64,000 nt of DNA from Prostheceraeus crozeri (GCA_907163375.1 CAJQUW010007109.1:124001-188000), one strand, 5' to 3'. Shown: positions 12,349-20,987, counted from the first letter of the stretch. Made by a program: numbers and translations. Notes: generated by a model not told the origin, from the sequence alone.

Positions 12349-12897
12349 GCTTCTATCATCATTTTTATGGATTGTGAGGGTGAACCTGTACAGGAGCTCA
12401 GTGCTATTGCTATGAACAATTGGACATATCAGATTGTCAATGTCTATCATCAACATGCCAACTGCAATCCCAATGTTGATCAATGGGCGAGGAAACACAT
12501 TCATGGACTTAATCTGAAATATTTGCAAGACTATGGCTTTTCTTGTGAGACTTCTCTTCTTATTGACTTTAAACGATGGTTAGCTGCTTTCAATGTCATA
12601 CGCATCTTTTGTAATAATCCTGGTAAGGAGAGGAAAGTATTTCCCAATCTAATCATTGATGATATTTTGCTCCCACCTTGGGATAGTAGAGTGAATCAAC
12701 ATTATCATGAAGTTACGAAACGTTTTAAGGATTTGTGTGTTCCTATTTTGTCTGTTCGTTGTAGTAGCTACGTTCATAACCAATGCTTCTTTCCTCCTTA
12801 CCTCAACACTGCCAAAGTCCTGTATGGTTATCATTGCTCGCTGTATGATAGTTACCAGCTGTATCTATTTTATCTGCTTCAAACCATTGATTTATAA
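12349..12897 (+). CDS. DEDDh exonuclease-like protein
   Basis: About 180 residues. DCEGE near the N-terminus fits the Asp-x-Glu of exonuclease motif I, following a hydrophobic strand (SIIIF) that precedes the first ATG at 12367. A HIHGL segment and an NNPGKE segment follow, and HCSLYD (His-x4-Asp) near the C-terminus fits motif III of the DnaQ/TREX-type DEDDh fold. Because the strand lies upstream of the ATG, the true start probably comes from splicing to the TTTTAG acceptor at 12347-12348. The exon begins GCTTCT (Ala-Ser), like the upstream gene. The frame is intact. The role is inferred, perhaps replication or nucleic-acid degradation. Confidence 0.55.
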   Translation, partial: ASIIIFMDCEGEPVQELSAIAMNNWTYQIVNVYHQHANCNPNVDQWARKHIHGLNLKYLQDYGFSCETSLLIDFKRWLAAFNVIRIFCNNPGKERKVFPNLIIDDILLPPWDSRVNQHYHEVTKRFKDLCVPILSVRCSSYVHNQCFFPPYLNTAKVLYGYHCSLYDSYQLYLFYLLQTIDL

Positions 12898-12981
12898 TGC
12901 ATGCTTGTTACCATTATTCAATAAATGTTACTATGAGAAGAGTTGTTTTCATGCAATGGATGGGTTAGATAAAGGGCGATC

Positions 12982-13392
12982 ATGTCTTTCTCAAACGACT
13001 GCGGAACATTACATTTTCATAGGCAAAGTTTAAAAGGAGCGGTTCAAGATTATGTGATAAATTTTCATAAAGATGAGACCGACATCGAAGCAGTGGTCGA
13101 TGATGCTAGCACTCTATTTCTAGAGTTAATGAATACATTCTCTGATAGCATTATCATGGCGCGATTAGTTGCGAAAATTAAGTTTAGTCATTTAGGAAAG
13201 GAAGAGGTGGAAAGACGCTCTTTCCATTTTGCTTCTTATTCAATGGAAGTGGTAGATCACCCCCAAGAATTTTTTAAAAGACATATGATAAAAATTGCTG
13301 AACGTCTTAACGCATTCAACCATCATGGTAGCAGTCTAGTGACTGAAGCGATTTCAGATATTCATATTCAACTTTCCATAAAGAAAAATTGA
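12982..13392 (+). CDS. Hypothetical 136-residue protein
   Basis: Intact frame from ATG to TGA. I do not recognise the family with confidence. It is soluble-looking and mixed in charge, with a pattern resembling N-terminal parts of other Polinton early proteins (HFHRQSLKG, then a mid-region VAKIKF). Its first 15 nt are the last bases shared with A', so A' was cut inside this gene. The next gene starts 2 nt after its stop. Confidence 0.5.
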   Translation: MSFSNDCGTLHFHRQSLKGAVQDYVINFHKDETDIEAVVDDASTLFLELMNTFSDSIIMARLVAKIKFSHLGKEEVERRSFHFASYSMEVVDHPQEFFKRHMIKIAERLNAFNHHGSSLVTEAISDIHIQLSIKKN

Positions 13393-13394
13393 AA

Positions 13395-13718
13395 ATGCAG
13401 TGGTACTTGATTGTAGCACAACTGGTTTTCGAGCTATGTCTGCTCACTCTCGAAGTATATTCCTTCTGTACATGTGTCTATTATTTAGAAAAGGCTAGAA
13501 AATTCATATCTTCAAAAAGACTTGCTATAGACATCAGTAACGGTGAAACTATGTGTTGTGATGTATGTAAGCGAAAGGATGGAAATGAAAAGCGCATCTT
13601 CAAGAGATGTAAGCATGCTTTTTGTCAACGCTGTTTCATACGTAATTGCATTCAACTTTGCAAATGTAGCCACTGTGATATTTCTCATTTCGAGTGCCAC
13701 TTATGTCACAATAGTTAG
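13395..13718 (+). CDS. Membrane-anchored RING-finger protein
   Basis: The ATG at 13395 is preferred over the earlier TTG. A hydrophobic segment at residues about 5-28 (LIVAQLVFELCLL) suggests a signal anchor. The second half is a RING-HC pattern: CDVC, then CKHAFCQRC, then CKCSHC and FECHLC. Such proteins are usually E3 ubiquitin ligases, here perhaps directed at a membrane or host factor, which is inference. Intact frame. It is the second RING-type protein of this element. Confidence 0.6.
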   Translation: MQWYLIVAQLVFELCLLTLEVYSFCTCVYYLEKARKFISSKRLAIDISNGETMCCDVCKRKDGNEKRIFKRCKHAFCQRCFIRNCIQLCKCSHCDISHFECHLCHNS

Positions 13719-13769
13719 TACCTATGCAAATGTGGTAAAGATAGGTTTTAGCAAAGACTAACACGGAAA

Positions 13770-14135
13770 ATGGCGAAACGTAAAATGACGAAACGTAAAA
13801 GTCAAAAGTCTTCAAAGTTTTCTTCAGCCATTCAAGCTCTCCGACGAATGAAAGCAAATCAGCGATACAATGCTATACGACATGCTAACGATAAATTCAT
13901 TCGTGAAATTATTTCTCATGTGAGGAAGTTGAGGACGAAGAAATTAGCACCAAAACAACGAAAGTTACTTAAGCGATATGCTACGAAATTGCGTTTCATC
14001 TCCAATCCTAAAGTCACCCTTCAAAGAAAGAGGAAAACTCTATCACAAAAGGGCGGTTTCCTTTCAGCAATACTTCTGATGCTAGCTCCTGTCGTGGGTA
14101 AGCTATTGGGTAATATCTTTGGCTCTAAGCGTTAA
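13770..14135 (+). CDS. Basic core/minor capsid protein with GG site
   Basis: 121 residues, strongly basic (MAKRKMTKRKSQKS, many Arg/Lys), ending in QKGG followed by a hydrophobic helix (FLSAILLMLAPVVG). This layout, a basic body, a GG-type protease site and an amphipathic tail, is a recurrent Polinton small virion protein comparable in design to adenovirus core or pVI-type precursors. The GG site would be cut by the element's own protease. Intact frame. Its stop overlaps the region just upstream of the ATPase. Confidence 0.6.
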   Translation: MAKRKMTKRKSQKSSKFSSAIQALRRMKANQRYNAIRHANDKFIREIISHVRKLRTKKLAPKQRKLLKRYATKLRFISNPKVTLQRKRKTLSQKGGFLSAILLMLAPVVGKLLGNIFGSKR

Positions 14136-14166
14136 TTATGCAAATGTTGAATCTCAAAGTATTAAA

Positions 14167-14784
14167 ATGGATTTCAGACTTCAATGCGATAAAGTTCTGA
14201 CTGTATCAGGCCCATCTCATGCAGGTAAAACTGTTTTCACGCTGAATTTATTGGATAAAAGAAGGGAGTTGTTTAAGGAACCTATCAATCGAGTGATTTG
14301 GTGTTATGGTATTTATCAACCGTCGCTGTTTCAGGAATTGCAAAGTCGCAACTTTATTCGACATGAAGGAATTATTGCAGTGGATAAACTTCAGTCTAAT
14401 GATGTTGTTGTATTGGATGATCTATTAAAAGAAAGTAAGAATTCAAAAGATGTTACAGATATGTTCACTCGCGCAGCACATCATAAAAGGTGCTTTATCA
14501 TCTATATCACACAAAATTTGTTTCCTGATGGAAAAGAAGCTCGTACACGAAACCTGAATACACACTATTATGCTATTTTCAAGAATCCGCGAGATAAAAG
14601 TCAATTTGAAATTTTAGCGCGACAAGTTGCACCCAGAGGATCAAAAGCCTTAATTGAAATTTTTCAAGCAGCTACTGAAAAACCATACGGTTACTTATTC
14701 ATTGACTTTACGCAAGAGTGTCCGGAAGAATTTAGATTTCGAAGTGATATTTTGAAAACTCCCATGATTATCTACAAACTATGA
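14167..14784 (+). CDS. A32/FtsK-like DNA-packaging ATPase
   Basis: About 205 residues. The ATG at 14167 is chosen because the frame upstream lacks ATG and the protein then starts MDFRLQ just before the P-loop. Walker A is GPSHAGKT, Walker B is VVVLDDLL, and a conserved Gln follows in YITQNLF. It belongs to the HerA/FtsK-type ATPases that pump DNA into Polinton, adenovirus-like and giant-virus capsids. Intact, at normal length. It overlaps the next gene by 4 nt (ATGA). Confidence 0.85.
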   Translation: MDFRLQCDKVLTVSGPSHAGKTVFTLNLLDKRRELFKEPINRVIWCYGIYQPSLFQELQSRNFIRHEGIIAVDKLQSNDVVVLDDLLKESKNSKDVTDMFTRAAHHKRCFIIYITQNLFPDGKEARTRNLNTHYYAIFKNPRDKSQFEILARQVAPRGSKALIEIFQAATEKPYGYLFIDFTQECPEEFRFRSDILKTPMIIYKL

Positions 14785-15473
14785 GTTCTTATTCTCGCAT
14801 GATTGTTATTCCTCAGGATGAATATGTACAATTGACTGCCATGCAGCAAATAAAGCAACCTCTTGCAAATCAAATGTATAGGAAAGAAATAGATTATCAG
14901 CAAAATGTTCACATCAAAGATCCACATCGTGCTGTATTATTACAATCGGAAACTGTTGAGCAATTGAAAAACTTGAAGAATAAGATGCGTGACTCTGTAT
15001 CGACTGCTACACCTTTAGCATCTCGCGCACATGCCATATCTCTTTTCAACAGTATCGAACCCCATCTCAATGTAAATGATAGAGGAGAAATCATTACAGA
15101 TGAAAATAAAGTGATTGATGCTTCACGTTATGAAGACTTGATTCAGTATGCGACACGTAGAAAGCGCCGTCAGGGCTATGTTCCACCTGGTTGGTCATAC
15201 TTTCTTAAACTATTGAAAAAGCATAATGTATCAAAATTTGCTTTGAATAATGAGACATTGAAAGAACTTGATTCAACAGTGGCTACTGCTCCAATGCTTG
15301 AGACGATAAAAATGCCAACAAATTGGTTTAAGACGTCACCTGCTACATCCCCTCCCACACTCACTAAGCAAACAAGAGGAAGAACTCCACGTAGATCTAC
15401 ATCACCACTAAAACTAGTAAAAGGAAAACGTAAAACAGCTCCTCCCAAGAAATACATGTTCTCAGACTATTAA
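14781..15473 (+). CDS. Conserved Polinton hypothetical protein, 230 residues
   Basis: Intact. It starts MSSYSRMIVIP and has a charged helical middle, a central segment around RYEDLIQYATRRKRR and GWSYFLKLL, and a basic Pro/Ser/Thr-rich tail (RGRTPRRSTSP). Its place directly after the ATPase with a 4-nt overlap is the usual place of a conserved but uncharacterised Polinton gene. It may correspond to the gene at 41247-42054 in B, which has a similar YxxLI-Y-arginine segment, but I cannot align them securely. Confidence 0.55.
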   Translation: MSSYSRMIVIPQDEYVQLTAMQQIKQPLANQMYRKEIDYQQNVHIKDPHRAVLLQSETVEQLKNLKNKMRDSVSTATPLASRAHAISLFNSIEPHLNVNDRGEIITDENKVIDASRYEDLIQYATRRKRRQGYVPPGWSYFLKLLKKHNVSKFALNNETLKELDSTVATAPMLETIKMPTNWFKTSPATSPPTLTKQTRGRTPRRSTSPLKLVKGKRKTAPPKKYMFSDY

Positions 15474-15474
15474 T

Positions 15475-15690
15475 ATGAAGCAGATGTGTTGCTTACCATG
15501 TAATGAACCGCCGGAGGTGAATGTCGTTGTCACTTGCACTTGCTGCGCCAGCTCTCACAATGAAACCCCTAAGCAATGTGAACACGATCGCAAAACCGCT
15601 AAAGCTAAATGCTGCAGTTGTTGTAAATGTAGAAAGGCAAGAAAGCAAAAAGATAAGAAGGAAGAAAAAGAGTCAGTAGTCATCGGCTGA
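15475..15690 (+). CDS. Small cysteine-rich protein
   Basis: 71 residues with clustered cysteines (CCLPC, CTCCAS, CCSCCKC) followed by a Lys/Glu-rich tail. The first half could bind metal. It lies between the 230-residue gene and the integrase, starts 1 nt after the previous stop, and ends 4 nt before the first usable integrase codon. Either it is a separate small protein or it is the 5' part of a spliced or frameshifted integrase product. Confidence 0.45.
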   Translation: MKQMCCLPCNEPPEVNVVVTCTCCASSHNETPKQCEHDRKTAKAKCCSCCKCRKARKQKDKKEEKESVVIG

Positions 15691-15694
15691 ACGT

Positions 15695-16741
15695 TTGAAG
15701 TCAATCTATTATGATGTAAAACATCCGGCAGGATTTGCATCTATCAAGAAATTATCAAAAGCGAGTGGTCTTCCGCAATCACAAGTGAAACGATGGTTAA
15801 AGGGTCAGGCTACCTATACACTCCACAAACAAGCGAAAAAGAAGTACCGCACCCGCCATTATATTGTTCATGACATCGATGAACAGCGGCAAGCAGATTT
15901 GTGTGATGTCGCCTCCATTTCAAAACATAACTCGGGCAATAATTTTATTTTAACCGTCATTGATATTTTCTCGCGTTATGCGTGGGCTCAACCTTTAAAA
16001 ACTAAAGAAGGGAAAGGAGTAGCAAAAGCATTCCAAACAATTTTTCGAGAAGGTCGCATTCCAAAAAGAATTCAGAGTGATCAAGGAAAAGAGTTTGAAA
16101 ATCAGTATGTGAGAAGATTATTTGAGAGGCATGACATTGAGTTGTTTAGTGTAAAGAGTGCTTATAAAGCTGCACTCGTTGAACGTTTTAATCGCACATT
16201 AAAAAATCGCTTGTGGCGACATTTTACTGCCAACTTGACACAAAATTGGACAAAGGTTCTACAAGATACACTCCATGCCTACAATCACTCTATCCATCGT
16301 TCTATTGGACTCAGGCCAGTAGATGTAAATGCTGACAATGTAGATAAAGTGCGCGAATCATTCCAACGTAAACGCACTCATGTGAAAAGTGATGTGAAAA
16401 TTGGTGATAAAGTTCGTATCTCAAAAGTGAAGAGTGTTTTTGCTAAAGGGTACCTTCCGAATGGGACAGAGGAGGTATTTACAGTATCAAGGATTAATCA
16501 AAAAGACTCTCCGACCACCTACAGGTTGAAAGATTACGATAATGAAGAAATTGAGGGTAGCTTTTACCGCGATGAGATTGAGGTAGTCACTGAAAGTGAA
16601 ACATATTTGGTAGAGAAAATCATTCGATGTAAAAAACGGCAAGGTGAAGAATGGTGTCTTGTTAAATGGACTGGTTATCCTTCAAGTATGAACTCTTGGA
16701 TGCGTCGTGCCGACATCTTTCATGTAAGTGATCGACAGTGA
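15695..16741 (+). CDS. Retroviral-type integrase with chromodomain
   Basis: 348 residues. The rve core has the catalytic triad D (in ADLCDV), D (in IQSDQGKEF) and E (in LVERFNRTLKN). An SH3-like domain follows (KIGDKVRI..VFAKGYLPNGTEEVF), and then a chromodomain with LVKWTGYPSSMNSW, the aromatic-cage region that binds histone tails. The protein would insert Polinton DNA and create the 6-bp duplication, and the chromodomain could guide it to marked chromatin. There is no in-frame ATG: the frame opens after a TAG at 15677-15679 and the first candidate start is TTG at 15695. A splice or frameshift from the cysteine-rich ORF is possible. Otherwise intact. Confidence 0.85.
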   Translation: MKSIYYDVKHPAGFASIKKLSKASGLPQSQVKRWLKGQATYTLHKQAKKKYRTRHYIVHDIDEQRQADLCDVASISKHNSGNNFILTVIDIFSRYAWAQPLKTKEGKGVAKAFQTIFREGRIPKRIQSDQGKEFENQYVRRLFERHDIELFSVKSAYKAALVERFNRTLKNRLWRHFTANLTQNWTKVLQDTLHAYNHSIHRSIGLRPVDVNADNVDKVRESFQRKRTHVKSDVKIGDKVRISKVKSVFAKGYLPNGTEEVFTVSRINQKDSPTTYRLKDYDNEEIEGSFYRDEIEVVTESETYLVEKIIRCKKRQGEEWCLVKWTGYPSSMNSWMRRADIFHVSDRQ

Positions 16742-16782
16742 TTCATGCAAAGTTGTAACTAACAATGTTTAGGGTTTGAGCT

Positions 16783-17238
16783 ATGAATCCAACTGCCTCA
16801 TTTTATTCACGACCCTCCTACGTAAGTGGAGGAGGACAAATTTACATCGGTGCTCGCCACCAACGTGGAGGTAGCATACTTGGTGCACTGAAATCTGTTG
16901 TAGCACCTCTCATATCCAATGTCGGTAGATCTTTAAAACGAAATGTTTTAAGTAATGCCGTTGGCTTTGCTGGTGATGTTGCTAGTGATCTTTCCAGAGG
17001 TAGAAGTTTTAAGAGCAGTTTGTTGAATCGTGGGAAGGAACGCGGTTTAAAAACATTGAAGCAGACCTTTGCTGGTGTTACTCAAGGAAAGAAATCACCT
17101 AAACGAATGAATAAAGGAAGGAGGAAGCATCGCGGAGCTGGTAAGGTGCGATCTTCAGTCAAAAGGCATTCACGCAAACGTCGCAGAGGCTCTAATCATT
17201 CATCAGGCGCTAAACGACGACGCTGCTATAACTTCTAA
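16783..17238 (+). CDS. Minor capsid protein (pVI/pX-like)
   Basis: 151 residues. Near the N-terminus are YIGARHQRGGSILGALK and a hydrophobic/amphipathic stretch (VVAPLISNVG), then a very basic C-terminus with KRRRGS-type runs and a final KRRRCYNF. The RGG|S position resembles an adenain cleavage site. The layout is that of Polinton minor capsid proteins, proposed to act like adenovirus pVI/pX in membrane disruption and DNA condensation. The major capsid gene begins 2 nt after its stop, so the two are probably expressed together. Intact. Confidence 0.65.
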   Translation: MNPTASFYSRPSYVSGGGQIYIGARHQRGGSILGALKSVVAPLISNVGRSLKRNVLSNAVGFAGDVASDLSRGRSFKSSLLNRGKERGLKTLKQTFAGVTQGKKSPKRMNKGRRKHRGAGKVRSSVKRHSRKRRRGSNHSSGAKRRRCYNF

Positions 17239-17240
17239 TC

Positions 17241-18519
17241 ATGGAGTGTAAAACTTCCGGTATTTGTTTGTTTGATCAACAAGCCATACAGACAGATATT
17301 CTTAGTTCAAGTATTGTAGATTATCATCCTCGAACAGCTGAGAATGCTGGCCCCATTGAATTTGTTATTCCTGGTGGTAGTGATAACTACATAGATTTGA
17401 GTTATGCGATGGTTGATTTGAGGTTTAGAATTCAGCAAGCAGATGGAACTGCTATTGACGATACACTTAAAGTTGGACTCAACAATTTACCATTGACTAC
17501 ATTACTTCGCGATGTTTCTCTAACGATTGGAGAGCAGCAGGTGGAAGGTGGTCAAAGCGATTATCCCTATAAATCATATTTCAATCATGTATCACAGTTT
17601 CATCCAGCAGCACAAAAAAGTCATATGGAAGCCATGGGATGGTATAGAGATGAAGCAGGAAAATTTGATGTTGAAAGAAACAGTGGCTTTGTAAAGCGAT
17701 CTGCTATGATTAAAGATAGTAAAGTATGTCAGCTATATGGTCCGCTGAATTCAGATTTTCTTTAGACAGTCAAAGTTTTTACTCTGTAATACCAGCATGC
17801 GACTCAAGCTGACATTGAATAAGCCTGAATTTGCGCTGAATGCATTTGCTAAAGTTGACAATTTTAGAATTCATGTGGAAGATATTGCACTTTACATTCG
17901 TCGAGTAGTACCGAATCCAAGTGTCATTAGAGGGCATGCTGAAGGTCTTAGCCGCTAAAATGCCATTTACCCCGTTCAGCATACAAAGCTTCTCACCTTT
18001 ACAATTCCGAAAGATCAAAAGAGTTTCATGAAAGATGGCCTCTTTCCATCGGAAGCACCGAAGCTCCTCATGGTGGCAATGGTTGAAAATGATGCATTTA
18101 ATGGTAATATAAAGAAGAATCCTTTCAATTTTAAACACAATCAGTTAAGTGAAATTGCTTTACGTGTAAACGGTGTGAGTCATCCTGGTCCACCCTACAA
18201 ACCAGATTTTGCTGCGGATAAATTTATGCGCAGTTATGTTGATTTTATGGATGTCTTTGGCTTTTACAATACGGATGACACCAACGGACTTACTATGAAA
18301 GAGTTTAAGAGTGGATATACTATTTATGCATTTGATTTGACTGCTGACAGCGATATTAGTGCCCCCTATCGTCAAGCGAACGTGCCTCATAATATTCGTT
18401 TGGATTTGACGTTCAAAAGAACACTACCTGAGACGATCAATGTATTAATTTATGCAGTCTTTGATTCAAATATTGAAATTACAAAGTATCGTGACGTGAT
18501 TCTTCAGTATAATCGTTAA
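17241..18519 (+). pseudogene. Major capsid protein, double jelly-roll
   Basis: About 426 codons. The N-terminal part has the Polinton capsid pattern: a strand pair around IEFVIPGGSDNYIDLS, then LNNLPLTTLLRDVSLTI and YPYKSYFNHVSQF. The C-terminal jelly roll is in another frame (18028-18519, YTIYAFDLTAD then DLTFKRTLPETINVLIYA). Two lesions separate them: a 1-nt indel near 17755 and TAA at 17956-17958. The protease start codon overlaps its stop (TAATG). This copy cannot make a full capsid subunit. Confidence 0.8.
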
Positions 18520-18891
18520 TGAGTTGGTTGACTGCTGACGATATTAAGACTAAAGTGCAGCGTAATGCAGACGAAGCGACGTTGAAAGCTTTCGATAATG
18601 TCTATTCACTCGATACCTTACCACCTGCAGTAAATCACTGTCCCATCTTTATTGTGCTAAACACTCATTCGCAGAATTTAGGCGGTGAGCATTGGAAGCG
18701 ATCTTTTTTGGAAAAGACCGACGTGGTGAACTATTTGACTCTCTTGCTCAACCTCCAAATATACCAACACAGCAGTGGTTGAGAAAACATACGCGTCAAT
18801 ATCAGCGAAATGAACGCATAATACAACATCCACTTTCATCAACGTGTGGTGCTTTTGTACTGTACTTCATCTTAAAACGTTTACATGTATC
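18519..18891 (+). pseudogene. Adenain-like cysteine protease, 5' part, cut by element B
   Basis: Starts MSWLTADDI. The catalytic His is in GGEHW, a downstream GELFDSL supplies the Asp region, and STCGAFVLYF holds the catalytic Cys. These match the Ulp1/adenovirus-protease fold that matures capsids at GG sites. A 1-nt frameshift just after GGEHW near 18690 breaks it, and Polinton B is inserted a few codons after the Cys helix. The remaining codons lie at 43346-43433. Confidence 0.8.
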
Positions 18892-19270
18892 AGTAATGGG
18901 CAAAAGACCGTTCCAGGACACCATAAAATTCAAAAAAATAGTATCTTTAAAAACGACATAAATTCATGAATTTAGACCCTTTTTCAGGTTTTTAAGACCT
19001 AAATTCATGAATTTAGTCGTTTTTAAAGATGCCGATTTTTCAAAAAATGGTACTTTTTTAAATGGTCTAAATTCATGAATTTTTGTCATTTTTTAGGTTA
19101 TGAAGACCTAAATTCATAAATTTAGGCGTTTTTAAAAATACCCAATTTTCAAATTTTTCAAAATCTCAAATTTGTGAATTACAATTTTTACCTTGAAAAT
19201 CATGACCGTTCCAGGACACCGAAAATCATAAAAGTTGAGAATTTCAAATTCATGAATTACAATTTTTTCT
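18892..19270. repeat. Left terminal inverted repeat of B
   Basis: Contains GACCGTTCCAGGACACC twice and repeated copies of the palindrome AAATTCATGAATTT. It is the inverse of 42870-43345. Confidence 0.85.
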
Positions 19271-19280
19271 CTCTCTTAAA

Positions 19281-19451
19281 TCATGTCCTATAATTGATGT
19301 GCGAGTCTCCGATGTATTCAAAAATTCTTCTCATATCCAAGTGTAAGAATATTTTACTTTGTGCTTGCAGATGTGTGATTTCCCTTGTTAACTTCTGAAT
19401 TCTTCTCCGCTTTGTCTCCAATCGAACAGATCTTTCAGTAGATCCAACCAT
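19281..19451 (-). CDS. Possible small basic coiled-coil protein
   Basis: About 56 residues starting MVGSTERSVRLETKRRR, with a heptad-like helix (IQKLTREITHLQAQ). A TATTTAAA box lies about 60 nt upstream on the same strand. I recognise no family. It could be a short real gene near the terminus or chance. Confidence 0.3.
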   Translation of the reverse strand: MVGSTERSVRLETKRRRIQKLTREITHLQAQSKIFLHLDMRRIFEYIGDSHINYRT

Positions 19452-19499
19452 TGTGATGATAAGATTTAAACTAAGATTGTAATATGTCACGTTTTATGA

Positions 19500-20007
19500 A
19501 TTGTGCGTGTTTAAATAGCAAGTGAAAATTATGAATGGTGATCTAAGCAATGCGGCATTGTAGGTGTATGAAGTTTGCTTGACAACATACGGGTATGACA
19601 TGACGCGTATGATTAGATGTACTTGAATGACAATGGGGACATTGCACCGCATTGTAAATCATTTCATCGGCCATAACGCGAGCCAGATCCTAAACCAAAA
19701 CCAGGAAAGTTCTGGCTTTGGTTCGACAGTCGGTCTCGACTATCGATACTGCGATATTGTATTGAATGATTGCTATAACAACAGAATATTCCCTCAAAGC
19801 AGAGAATCAATTAATAGATTGCTTTTATGCTATTAACGCCATGTTATGAATGCACAACCCGTATGATCCCCTAAAACAATCATGCGGTTTGAGAAATGTG
19901 GTAACAGATGTTGCCATTGTCTTAATACAGATAAAACAAACAATATCCTCTTAATGAGAGTTCATAAAAATAAAATGGAACATTGTTAAACAAGTCATTT
20001 TATTTCA
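19500..20007. other. Noncoding DNA inside B
   Basis: I see nothing beyond AT-rich sequence. The frame at 19627-19836 has no supporting features. Confidence 0.4.
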
Positions 20008-20140
20008 TTTAAAATGAGTTACATTTGAGACTTTCTAAAATATACGGCAAACAAACCACGTCAAATTTCGATTTAAATGAGATTGCTAATCAATTGGGAA
20101 TAAAGAATTTTCACATATTGATGAGGGTTGAAGTACTACT
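20008..20140 (+). pseudogene. Degenerate duplicate of the protease 5' end
   Basis: Similar to the first ~130 nt of the protease at 20452 (shared segments include AATCAATTGGGAATAAAGAA), with stops. The upstream A-rich leader and ATG are also shared. It is a decayed partial duplication about 440 bp upstream of the working copy. Confidence 0.6.
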
Positions 20141-20237
20141 GATAAAAGATGTGCGAAACACTAACTCCGCTAATAAACCGATCTTTTACAAATGTACCTT
20201 TTAAATTTAGATTAAATTAAATCATTTCAAAATCGAA

Positions 20238-20410
20238 TAAGTAGTAAGGACAGTCACCATTAGAGAACAGTTTTAAATCAATACCCCCTTCTGACTAAGT
20301 AGTAAGGAAAGACATCATTATGAAACAGTTTTAAATCAATACCCCCTTCTGACTAAGTAGTAAGGAAAGTCATCATTAGAGAAGAGTTTGAAATCAATAC
20401 CCCCTCCCTT
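20238..20410. repeat. About three ~60-bp tandem repeats
   Basis: Each copy reads AAGTAGTAAGGA-AGTCA-CATTA, then CAGTTTTAAATCAATACCCCC, then TTCTGACT. They lie between the decayed and the intact protease 5' ends. Confidence 0.75.
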
Positions 20411-20451
20411 CTGACTTCTAGGGGTCCCTTAAGAAATTTTTTTATTTTAAA

Positions 20452-20910
20452 ATGAGCAACATAAATGAGTTTTTGAAATTATATGGAACACAAACAACAA
20501 CGAATTTCGATTTAAAGAAAATCGCAAATCAATTGGGAATAAAGAATTTTCATGTTCTAATGAGAGGAGAATTACAATTCCTAAAAAATAAGCCAACAAT
20601 AACTATAAATTTCATAACAAATCTTCATACGTCAGACCAAAAAGGAATACATTGGTCTGCAGATATCTTTAATAAAAATCGAGATAATTACTATTTCGAC
20701 CGCCCAGAGGCTGAGAACTATTGGTTCGACTCTTATGGACTTCCACCTACAAACGAAGTCAAAAAATTACTTGGCAATGGAATTTATAATACATTTCAAA
20801 TTCAAAAACCGGGAACTACTTATTGTGGTCAATTATGTCTTTATGTTTTATTGAAATTACAGGAAGGAGTGCCATTTCTTGATATTATGTTAGAATTGAA
20901 CGAACCGTAG
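20452..20910 (+). CDS. Adenain-like cysteine protease of B
   Basis: 152 residues, intact. The catalytic His is in GIHWSADIF, the Asp in YWFDSYGLPP, and the Cys in TTYCGQLCLYVLLKL, in the order and spacing of adenovirus protease and Polinton homologues. It would process GG-type sites in the minor capsid proteins. The gene is plus strand while the capsid genes to its right are on the minus strand. Its stop codon lies inside a double hairpin (20902-20926), so the last residues (NEP) may have been set by that insertion. Confidence 0.85.
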   Translation: MSNINEFLKLYGTQTTTNFDLKKIANQLGIKNFHVLMRGELQFLKNKPTITINFITNLHTSDQKGIHWSADIFNKNRDNYYFDRPEAENYWFDSYGLPPTNEVKKLLGNGIYNTFQIQKPGTTYCGQLCLYVLLKLQEGVPFLDIMLELNEP

Positions 20911-20926
20911 GTTCTATGGCTGCGCC
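20902..20926 (+). repeat. Double hairpin 1 (at protease stop)
   Basis: GAACC-GTA-GGTTC, spacer TAT, GGC-TGC-GCC. It is GC-rich in an AT-rich context and supplies the TAG stop of the protease. Confidence 0.7.
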
Positions 20927-20987
20927 TAAGAAGGAAATTTCATTCCCGAAACGTTAGTTCCAATAATAATAATAATAATAATGATAA

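Noticed and set aside
9813-12997. A and A' as two ends of one element
   Set aside because: A has both termini and a matching 6-bp duplication at 9807 and 57837. A' has its own terminus and a truncated inner side.
20238-20410. AGTAGTAAG in the B tandem repeats as a trace of an A terminus
   Set aside because: Only nine bases match and the following bases differ. Likely chance.
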